9,992 nucleotides of DNA, taken from contig DFGA01000036.1 in the NCBI GenBank assembly GCA_002371615.1, positions 1 through 9,992 on the forward strand, written 5' to 3'. Source of the stretch: Lachnospiraceae bacterium UBA3762 (GTDB lineage Bacteria > Bacillota > Clostridia > Lachnospirales > Lachnospiraceae). Below are positions 5,656 to 9,992 of the stretch, piece after piece. The translations under genes were made by a program, and so were the position numbers. The notes under the pieces were generated by a model, which ran no database searches, was not told the origin of the DNA, and saw only the letters and a list, made by a program, of their open reading frames with translations. How positions within the stretch are numbered: position 1 is the first letter of the stretch; every line of letters starts with the position of its first letter.

Positions 5656-5933
5656 ATGGAATATAACAGCACAGTTACACTGAAAGACGGCAGAGCCTGT
5701 ACCCTACGTAACGGGACGGCATCGGACGGGCACTGACAGAAGCCTGCATCGAATGTGCAAAAAAAGCGGGATATGCTCAACTGGAGCTGGAAGTCGTGGC
5801 AGAGAACAGGTCTGCAATAGGCCTGTATGAGAGTGAAGGCTTCGTGGAATACGGCAGAAATCCCAAAGGCTTCCGCTCCCGCTTAACCGGGTGGCAGGAG
5901 GTCGTACTTATGCGTCTGGAAACGGAAGGGTAA
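5656..5933 (+). pseudogene. GNAT acetyltransferase with the middle deleted
   Basis: The head MEYNSTVTLKDGRACTLRNG is the typical first strand of a GNAT enzyme and starts at ATG 5656 after AAGGAAGG. It runs out of frame at TGA 5734-5736. In another frame the end of a GNAT follows: GIGRALTEACIECAKKAGYA, QLELEVVAENRSAIGLYESE, GFVEYGRNPKGF, ending at TAA 5931-5933. The acetyl-CoA GIGRAL loop is present; about 80-90 middle residues are missing. The two halves meet in GGCATCGGACGGGCA (5718-5732), which can encode both TASDG for the head and GIGRA for the tail, so a deletion between copies of that word explains both the loss and the frameshift. The tail overlaps the 3' end of the opposite-strand alkyltransferase. 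Confidence 0.8.
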
Positions 5934-6465
5934 GTGCTGTCCCTTTTGTCGGAATTGTAAATTGGCTCATATCATTGCCCTCCAGTTCCAGAAGAGCTTT
6001 TTTTCGCATGATCCCACCCCCATATCCGGTCAGGTTCCCAGTAGATCCGACTACACGATGGCAAGGAACGATGATGCAGATCGGATTATGACCGACCGCT
6101 CCGCCGACGGCCTGAGCAGACATCCTTTCGAGTCCGCGCTTCTTTGCGATTTTATCGGCAATCCAACCGTACGTGACCGTCTTTCCGAAAGGAATCTCAC
6201 ACATGATCTCTCCGACACGATTACGGAAATCAGAGCCCACCAAATGAATTCTCGGTAAGAACCCGGGATCGCGCCCTGAAAAATAGATATTCAGCCATTC
6301 TTTCGTCTGTGAAAAATAGTCTGTTTCACGCCGAACAGCTCCTTTCTTCAGTCCAAGTCCAATATACCTTCCGCCATCCGTAAACCAAAGCCCGGTTAGT
6401 CCCTGCTCGTCACCGGCAAGCAGGATGTTTCCCAAAGGGGATTCATAATCATTCGTGTAAATCAT
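5908..6465 (-). CDS. ogt: Methylated-DNA--protein-cysteine methyltransferase (Ogt type)
   Basis: This 185-residue suicide repair enzyme transfers alkyl groups from O6-alkylguanine or O4-alkylthymine in DNA to its own cysteine. The acceptor is C135 in the IIVPCHRVVG motif (residues 131-140). The N-terminal domain (SPLGNILLAGDEQGLTGLWF, residues 9-28) and the helix-turn-helix region (IPFGKTVTYGWIADKIAKK) are intact. SAQAVGGAVGHNPI has Gln119 where the human enzyme has the Arg finger; this is common in Clostridial homologues as far as I recall. The start is ATG at 6465, with GGGAGG just upstream on the minus strand; longer versions lack such a site. After the natural-looking ending IPTKGTAL, eight residues are encoded by DNA antisense to the GNAT remnant, so the stop was probably replaced by rearrangement near 5930. 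Confidence 0.93.
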   Translation of the reverse strand: MIYTNDYESPLGNILLAGDEQGLTGLWFTDGGRYIGLGLKKGAVRRETDYFSQTKEWLNIYFSGRDPGFLPRIHLVGSDFRNRVGEIMCEIPFGKTVTYGWIADKIAKKRGLERMSAQAVGGAVGHNPICIIVPCHRVVGSTGNLTGYGGGIMRKKALLELEGNDMSQFTIPTKGTALTLPFPDA

Positions 6466-6482
6466 TCTGTACCTCCCGAATA

Positions 6483-6594
6483 CACGTATTCGATGCAACA
6501 AAACCCAGAATGGTTGTAAAAATCAGTCCGTTGGCAAAGCCGTACAATCCTTTAACGAAATAGGCTGTAAACGCTGTGATAACAATAAAATCAT
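6483..6594 (-). pseudogene. TauE/SafE-type permease, N-terminal fragment
   Basis: On the minus strand a frame reads DFIVITAFTAYFVKGLYGFA then NGLIFTTILGFVASN, which is the first membrane hairpin of a TSUP (sulfite exporter TauE/SafE) permease, including the conserved KGxxGFANxL pattern. The ATG at 6594 is one base out of frame with it (CATGATTTT where ATGGATTTT is expected), and the sequence breaks off after SNTCI into the alkyltransferase leader. So there is a single-base loss at the start and loss of most of the gene. An AAAGGAGCAGAG ribosome site precedes it. It probably once shared a transcript with the alkyltransferase. Confidence 0.55.
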
Positions 6595-6705
6595 GACAGA
6601 ATTCTCTGCTCCTTTCAAGTCTATCCTGATAATCTCTTCATAAACTCTTGAACATGAATATGCTGATGATATAGGTTGGAACAATTGAATGTATTGTCTG
6701 GAAGA

Positions 6706-6735
6706 GAAGGATCGGGTGACCGGTACTTCTTTTTT
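6706..6735 (+). terminator. Orphan intrinsic terminator upstream of TetR
   Basis: GAAG (6706-6709) pairs with CTTC (6726-6729) and ATCGG (6711-6715) with CCGGT (6720-6724) around a GTGA loop, with one internal mismatch, followed by six Ts. No gene on the plus strand ends before it; the preceding stretch has only a short open frame. It would insulate the TetR promoter that begins five bases later, or is the end of a lost gene. Confidence 0.6.
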
Positions 6736-6739
6736 CTTC

Positions 6740-6776
6740 TTGACAACTGTATATTTTTATACATAATAAGGATTAT
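6740..6776 (+). promoter_or_regulatory. TetR-CPBP operon promoter with two palindromes
   Basis: TTGACA (6740-6745) and CATAAT (6762-6767) are 16 bp apart. The perfect palindrome TGTATA-TTTT-TATACA (6748-6763) fills the spacer, and a second, ATAAT-AAGG-ATTAT (6763-6776), covers the -10 box and extends downstream. Both sit where a bound repressor would block transcription, and the first gene is a TetR-family regulator starting about 30 bp downstream, so autorepression is likely. Confidence 0.65.
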
Positions 6777-6806
6777 ATAACGGAGATTATAAAAAGGGGG
6801 GTTGCT

Positions 6807-7370
6807 ATGCCGCCGAAAGTGAAGATTACAAAGAAAATGGTTGCGGATGCCTCTTTTGAGGTGATAAGGCGCACAGGACATGAGAACCTGAGTGCCAGGA
6901 CAATTTCAGAATTTCTGGGATGCTCGACTCAGCCGGTGCTGTACAGCTTCAAAACGGTGGATGAGATCAGGGAAGCTGCTTATGAGATAGCGGATAAGTA
7001 TCATACGGAATTCATAATGCCAAAAGATACAGATGAGAATCCGATGCTGGCTCTGGGGCTTAATTATGTGCGGTTCGGTCAGGAAGAAAAGAACCTGTTC
7101 CGCTTTTTGTTCCAGACGGATAAGTTTGGCGGAAAGGATGTAGCGGTTCTTATGGCTGACCCGGAACTCTCGGAGATCATGGAGATCATGGCAGCAGGTC
7201 TTGAGGTAGATATAGTGCCGGCAAAAGAAATGTTCCTGACCTTCTTTTGTGTGGCTCACGGTATGGCAAGTCTGCTTGCCAATAATTCTATGGAATATGA
7301 TGAAGGGCAGTGTAGAAAGATGCTGGAGAATGTCTTCTTCGGTATGATCGCTGCCCGGAAAGGAGAATAG
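6807..7370 (+). CDS. TetR/AcrR family transcriptional regulator
   Basis: This 187-residue dimeric repressor has the N-terminal HTH at about residues 8-52: KKMVADASFEVIRRTGHENL then SARTISEFLGCSTQPVLYSF, with the recognition helix around CSTQPVLYSF. The remainder is the all-helical ligand-binding and dimer domain (YEIADKYHTEFIM, LGLNYVRFGQEEKNLFRFLF, EMFLTFFCVAHGMASLLANN). The combination of an EEKNLFRFLF helix and a cysteine-containing recognition region places it among TetR regulators with the WHG-like C-terminal domain (moderate confidence). ATG 6807 follows AAAAAGGGGGG. The CPBP protease gene begins one base after its stop, with its ribosome site inside the last TetR codons, so the pair is an operon. 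The palindromes in the promoter are its likely binding sites; the ligand is unknown. Confidence 0.9.
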   Translation: MPPKVKITKKMVADASFEVIRRTGHENLSARTISEFLGCSTQPVLYSFKTVDEIREAAYEIADKYHTEFIMPKDTDENPMLALGLNYVRFGQEEKNLFRFLFQTDKFGGKDVAVLMADPELSEIMEIMAAGLEVDIVPAKEMFLTFFCVAHGMASLLANNSMEYDEGQCRKMLENVFFGMIAARKGE

Positions 7371-7371
7371 T

Positions 7372-8109
7372 ATGCGAAAACTGTATGAACAGAAAGAAAT
7401 GCTATTTGCGGTGCTTTGGATTGTTGCTTACTGTGTCATTGTAGGCACAATAAGGGGATACTTCGGGATGGAGAGTATTTATATGCTTTTGGCATTGGCG
7501 CTTTTTACAGCTGCTATTATCATATTTGTAAAAGCGAATCATCTGGAAGACAAGTACGGTCTTGCCGGATGGCCAAAGGATATGAACAAGTATCTTTTCT
7601 TCATACCGATGTGGATTCTGGCTACGGGTAATATCTGGGGTGGTTTTTCTCCTTCATATCACGGTGTCTCATTGGTGATAGCGGCACTTTCTATGGTCCT
7701 TGTTGGATTTGTGGAAGAAATGATTTTCAGGGGATTTCTTTTCAGGGCGATGCTGTCAAAGAATAAGACGACAGTTGCAATCATTGTTTCCGCCGTGACA
7801 TTCGGTATAGGTCATATCGTTAATTTATTTATTGGACAGACGGGTTTTGAGACAGTCATACAGATTATCTTTGCAATCAGCTGGGGCTTTATCCTGACGA
7901 TGGTATGCTTTCAGAGCGGCAGCATTATCCCATGTATCATAGCTCACTCCGCGATTGATGTATTGTCACTGTTAGGAGCGGATAATGAGATATTTGATTG
8001 GATTTACATAGTAACGACGATTATAGTTGCAATCGTTTACAGTATATATCTCGGCAGGCTTAAATCGTCGGATTCCAATAAAGAAGAGTTGACCGGAACG
8101 GATTCCTGA
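7372..8109 (+). CDS. CPBP family intramembrane glutamic endopeptidase
   Basis: This 245-residue polytopic membrane protease belongs to the CPBP/Abi (Rce1-like) family. All three signature motifs are present: E115-E116-xxx-R120 (VGFVEEMIFRGFLFRAML), F144-xxx-H148 (FGIGHIVNLF) and H192-xxx-D196 (AHSAIDVL); these residues form the active site in the Rce1 structure. About seven hydrophobic segments can be read, beginning with residues 12-30, 35-53 and 75-92. A short charged tail (KSSDSNKEELTGTDS) follows. In other bacteria such proteins are linked to peptide processing, bacteriocin self-immunity or CAAX-like cleavage; the substrate here is unknown. AAAGGAG precedes ATG 7372. Being downstream of a TetR gene in the same operon suggests it is induced by a small molecule. 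Confidence 0.9.
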   Translation: MRKLYEQKEMLFAVLWIVAYCVIVGTIRGYFGMESIYMLLALALFTAAIIIFVKANHLEDKYGLAGWPKDMNKYLFFIPMWILATGNIWGGFSPSYHGVSLVIAALSMVLVGFVEEMIFRGFLFRAMLSKNKTTVAIIVSAVTFGIGHIVNLFIGQTGFETVIQIIFAISWGFILTMVCFQSGSIIPCIIAHSAIDVLSLLGADNEIFDWIYIVTTIIVAIVYSIYLGRLKSSDSNKEELTGTDS

Positions 8110-8237
8110 AAGCCCGTATTTACGGGTATGACACGAATCGTATCACGGATGTGACGATGCGTTTCTTTCCTTCATCATCGGCCTTTGTTATTTTCAAATT
8201 GCGAATAGGCAATATCGTATGAAAGGACGAAGAGAAC
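8110..8237. other. Intergenic region before PAP2
   Basis: It holds a short hairpin CCCGT-ATTT-ACGGG (8113-8126) four bases after the CPBP stop, without a U-run, and ATTGC-GAATAG-GCAAT (8198-8213) near the next ribosome site. TTGTTA at 8185-8190 could be a -35 box, but no convincing -10 follows at the right distance, so I call no promoter. Confidence 0.4.
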
Positions 8238-8918
8238 ATGAAGGAAAAAAGAAATCTGTTGATGGGGATCGGGCTGACTTGTGCTTTTGCTCTGTGGACT
8301 GTTTTGATCCGGTGTGTTGATGTTCAGGCTGTGGGACAAAATGGAACGAATGTTGGTTTTGCTGTTTTTAATGTATGGTTCCATCAGCTGACCGGTGTGC
8401 ACATGACAATCTATACAATCACGGACTGGCTGGGACTTGTTCCCATTTTTATCTGTTTGTGCTTCGGCGTGCTGGGGCTGGTGCAACTGATAAAGAGGCG
8501 GAGCCTGCTAAGAGTTGATCCGGATATTTTGTTATTGGGTGTCTATTATGTGTTGGTCATATTTTGCTATCTGATTTTTGAGATGATTCCGATTAATTAT
8601 AGGCCTGTCCTGATAGAGAGAAGACTGGAAGCATCCTACCCGTCATCAACGACATTACTGGTACTGAGCGTGATGCCGACATTGATGTTCCAGACATACA
8701 GGAGAGTAGAGAATCCACTGATCAGAAAAGCAGCTGCGATGTTTGTAATCGTCTTTTCGATGTTTATGGTGATCGGAAGGCTGATCTCAGGGGTACACTG
8801 GGCGACGGATATAATTGGTTCCATATTATTAAGTGCGGGACTCTATATGCTGTACCGGTCAGTTGTAATGTATACAGACAAGGTAAAGAAAGTCGACAGG
8901 AGCAAAGATGGAGTTTAA
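8238..8918 (+). CDS. PAP2-superfamily membrane phosphatase-like protein
   Basis: This 226-residue integral membrane protein has about six hydrophobic segments and the PAP2 (acid phosphatase/vanadium peroxidase) core. Motif 1 ends in R122-P123 (NYRPVLIERR). Motif 3 is complete as R181-xxxxx-H187-xxx-D191 (GRLISGVHWATDIIG), carrying the nucleophilic histidine and its aspartate. Motif 2, canonically PSGH, reads P135-S136-S137-T138, so the acid/base histidine is replaced by threonine. Family members dephosphorylate lipid phosphates such as undecaprenyl pyrophosphate or phosphatidylglycerophosphate; with motif 2 altered, activity may be weak or different. ATG 8238 follows AAAGGACGAAGAG. Its 3' end overlaps the XRE gene by 11 bp, so the two are translated from one mRNA. 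Confidence 0.85.
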   Translation: MKEKRNLLMGIGLTCAFALWTVLIRCVDVQAVGQNGTNVGFAVFNVWFHQLTGVHMTIYTITDWLGLVPIFICLCFGVLGLVQLIKRRSLLRVDPDILLLGVYYVLVIFCYLIFEMIPINYRPVLIERRLEASYPSSTTLLVLSVMPTLMFQTYRRVENPLIRKAAAMFVIVFSMFMVIGRLISGVHWATDIIGSILLSAGLYMLYRSVVMYTDKVKKVDRSKDGV

Positions 8919-9519
8919 TGAAAAACTACAGGAATTAAGAAAATCCAGATCAATGACGCAGGAAGAGCTGGCGGAGGCTCTGTTTGTTTCAAGAGCCGCA
9001 ATTTCAAAATGGGAGCAGGGCCGCGGCTATCCAAACCTTGATTCGCTTAAGGAGATATCGAGGTTCTTTTCTGTGTCGATTGATGATCTGATCTGTTCGG
9101 AAGAGATTATTTTTGCGGCGGAAGATGAGAAGAAAGAGTGTATTGATAAGTACATATCCCTGATCTGTAATACACTGGATATTTTCTTGGCATTGCTGTT
9201 ATTCCTGCCTGTATTCGGAAACGGAACAGATAATCCGGCTTCGGTATCGCTGTATGCGCTCACGGGCTTAAGTACATGGATTAAAATAGTGTTTGCTGCA
9301 TTGATTGTCGTAGCTGTTCTGAACGGTATCTGCGGTGTTATTATCAGCCATTTTGATAAGCCGGTATGGAATCGTCATCGGCTTGTGACGGGGATGGTGC
9401 TGTCCATAGCATGTGCGGCGGTATTTATTCTGACAAGACAGCCATATGCAGGTATCATCTGTCTGGCTATTTTGGTCGTGAAGGGATTGCTGATTGGAAA
9501 AGGGAAAAGTTTATTATGA
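8908..9519 (+). CDS. XRE-family regulator with C-terminal membrane domain
   Basis: This 203-residue protein combines an N-terminal Cro/CI helix-turn-helix (residues 1-62; LRKSRSMTQEELAEALFVSR, AAISKWEQGRGYPNLDSLKE, FFSVSIDDLI) with four hydrophobic segments at about 88-104, 113-128, 131-150 and 165-200. Membrane-anchored XRE proteins of this layout are widespread in Firmicutes, where the membrane part is thought to sense or sequester. ATG 8908 follows ACAGGAGC. It overlaps the PAP2 gene upstream by 11 bp, and its stop overlaps an ATG by ATGA (9516-9519), so a third gene was coupled to it. The partner phosphatase-like membrane protein may be what it controls or responds to (inference). Confidence 0.9.
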   Translation: MEFNEKLQELRKSRSMTQEELAEALFVSRAAISKWEQGRGYPNLDSLKEISRFFSVSIDDLICSEEIIFAAEDEKKECIDKYISLICNTLDIFLALLLFLPVFGNGTDNPASVSLYALTGLSTWIKIVFAALIVVAVLNGICGVIISHFDKPVWNRHRLVTGMVLSIACAAVFILTRQPYAGIICLAILVVKGLLIGKGKSLL

Positions 9520-9563
9520 TCAAAAATGAACGGATAAAGATATATCCTGCAAGTATGACCTGA
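9516..9563 (+). pseudogene. Head of a GNAT-like gene coupled to XRE, truncated
   Basis: ATG 9516 overlaps the XRE stop (ATGA). The frame reads MIKNERIKIYPAS and then MT-stop. The start resembles the N-terminus of a GNAT acetyltransferase subgroup in Lachnospiraceae that begins with (K)ERIRLYPASREEM, and it ends exactly where that motif would continue. Downstream in other frames are short tails, for example KYAGTDLWLNEYEKSG, which ends just inside the terminator stem. It is too short to be a functional protein; recognition rests on about 13 residues. Confidence 0.42.
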
Positions 9564-9608
9564 AGATCCGGGAAGTATGCCGGGACAGATCTTTGGCTAA
9601 ACGAATAT

Positions 9609-9651
9609 GAAAAGAGCGGATAGGCTGTAGTGTTGCCTCTTCGCTTTTTTC
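9609..9651 (+). terminator. Intrinsic terminator of the PAP2-XRE operon
   Basis: GAAAAGAGCG (9609-9618) pairs with CGCTTTTTTC (9642-9651) with one wobble; an inner stem AGGC (9622-9625) with GCCT (9635-9638) extends it. The T-run is part of the 3' arm. The A-rich 5' arm could terminate minus-strand transcripts as well. Confidence 0.72.
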
Positions 9652-9683
9652 AGTTGGCGAAAAAAAGTTTCACAGCTATAACA

Positions 9684-9721
9684 AACATGACATACAGATG
9701 TCGTGTTAGCTTTGATAAGAT
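9684..9721 (+). promoter_or_regulatory. Operator and probable promoter of the WYL-regulator head
   Basis: AACATGACAT (9684-9693) and ATGTCGTGTT (9698-9707) form a 10-bp-arm inverted repeat with a 4-bp centre and one wobble position. It lies 35-58 bp upstream of the WYL gene start and has the look of the palindromes found before autoregulated WYL-family genes. TAAGAT at 9716-9721 may be the -10 box; the -35 box inside the palindrome is not well defined. Confidence 0.5.
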
Positions 9722-9741
9722 ATATACGGAGCGTGAGAGGA

Positions 9742-9861
9742 ATGAAGATAGATAGACTGATCGGAATACTGTCTGTGCTGCTGCAAGAAGAGAAAACTAC
9801 AGCCCCTGAGCTGGCAGAGCGGTTTGAGGTTTCAAGAAGAATAGGCAAGGATTCTCGGTAA
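9742..9861 (+). pseudogene. WYL-family (YafY-like) regulator, N-terminal fragment
   Basis: ATG 9742 follows GGAGCGTGAGAGGA. The frame reads MKIDRLIGILSVLLQEEKTT then APELAERFEVSRR, the standard N-terminal winged helix-turn-helix (HTH_11) of YafY-type WYL regulators. It should continue with TINRDIE..., but switches after SRR to IGKDSR-stop. The last residues are already part of the terminator stem that follows, so the other roughly 260 residues, including the WYL ligand-binding domain, are absent. What remains is half a helix-turn-helix and cannot bind DNA as a normal dimer. Confidence 0.75.
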
Positions 9862-9892
9862 TTCAATTGCCGAGAGGAATTGCCCCTTTTTT
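9844..9892 (+). terminator. Strong intrinsic terminator
   Basis: GGCAA (9844-9848) pairs with TTGCC (9880-9884) and TTCTCGG (9852-9858) with CCGAGAG (9870-9876), with a 3-bp internal bulge on each side and six Ts at 9887-9892. It begins only a few bases after the last WYL-like codons, so it probably belonged to the end of a larger gene. Confidence 0.8.
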
Positions 9893-9897
9893 ATCTA

Positions 9898-9943
9898 TTG
9901 ACAAGAACAAATGTTTGCAAACATGCGTTTGACGTGATATACT
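9898..9943 (+). promoter_or_regulatory. Promoter with LexA-like palindromes
   Basis: TTGCAA (9915-9920) and TATACT (9938-9943) are 17 bp apart; a consensus TTGACA also occurs at 9898-9903 without a matching -10. Overlapping palindromes cover the site: GAAC-AAAT-GTTT (9905-9916), the perfect ATGTTTGCAAACAT (9911-9924) and CAAAC-ATGC-GTTTG (9918-9931). The first is close to the Firmicute LexA box (GAACN4GTTC). A frame opens at ATG 9950 (MKTNIVRYRTCVCN) and leaves the window, but it has no ribosome binding site. Confidence 0.5.
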
Positions 9944-9949
9944 AGATGT

Positions 9950-9992
9950 ATGAAAACCAATATTGTCAGATACAGGACCTGTGTGTGTAATA
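9950..9992 (+). CDS. Possible partial reading frame at the window edge
   Basis: ATG 9950 lies about seven bases after the TATACT box, so a transcript would start at or near this codon and translation would be leaderless. The 14 visible residues (MKTNIVRYRTCVCN) are not recognisable. An alternative ATG at 9946 gives only a 14-residue peptide. It may be no gene at all. Confidence 0.15.
   Translation, partial: MKTNIVRYRTCVCN

Noticed and set aside
5574..5666. 30-residue frame overlapping the GNAT stop and the weak terminator
   Set aside because: No ribosome site, no recognisable sequence, and it is crossed by the terminator hairpin.
6621..6881. Minus-strand gene across the TetR promoter
   Set aside because: It is open by chance through AT-rich promoter DNA, has no family features and would cover the TetR start.
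9911..9924. Catabolite control (cre) site
   Set aside because: The palindrome has central GC rather than CG and lacks the AA at the left arm expected for cre.

Overview
The window looks like chromosome from a mid-GC Clostridia bacterium, most likely a Lachnospiraceae-type gut Firmicute. The basis is strong AGGAGG ribosome binding sites, TTGACA/TATAAT promoters with 16-17 bp spacers, U-run terminators, and gene families common there (MerR-GyrI, TIGR04076, DUF2200, DUF1905, DUF4405, CPBP, WYL, XRE with membrane tail). This assignment is inference; no rRNA or taxonomic marker is present. There is no tRNA, CRISPR array, transposase or integrase.

Layout. 1-463 holds a frameshifted gene tail, an orphan promoter with an operator in its spacer, and a MerR-type promoter. 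464-2482 is a co-directional group: a MerR/GyrI-like regulator, a TIGR04076 protein, and DUF2200-DUF1905 coupled by ATGA, closed by a terminator. 2538-4342 is a broken redox-type locus: a promoter with two operator copies leads into a headless aldo/keto reductase, two short gene tails, then a long open frame joining a DUF4405 membrane protein, the middle of a TetR regulator and the end of a GNAT acetyltransferase. 4411-5581 has a stand-alone GyrI-like protein and an intact GNAT. 5656-5933 is a GNAT whose middle is missing. 5908-6465 (minus) is an intact Ogt-type DNA alkyltransferase preceded by the remains of a TauE/SafE permease. 6740-8109 is a TetR-CPBP operon behind a promoter with two palindromes. 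8238-9563 is a PAP2-XRE pair followed by only the head of a third gene. 9684-9992 has a WYL-regulator head with its operator running straight into a terminator, then a promoter with LexA-like palindromes whose gene lies outside the window.

How it fits together. The intact units are small regulator-plus-enzyme or regulator-plus-membrane-protein modules of the stress, detoxification and signalling type. The main surprise is how often a gene's beginning and end survive while its middle is missing, with junctions that tend to fall on short shared words (about 8-15 bp): 2607-2615, 3063-3082, 3845-3853, 4142-4153 and 5718-5732. I read this as repeated deletion between short direct repeats in an accessory region, which also produced an open three-part fusion protein. 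An assembly or amplification artefact has not been excluded. I found no clear defence, biosynthetic or mobile system.
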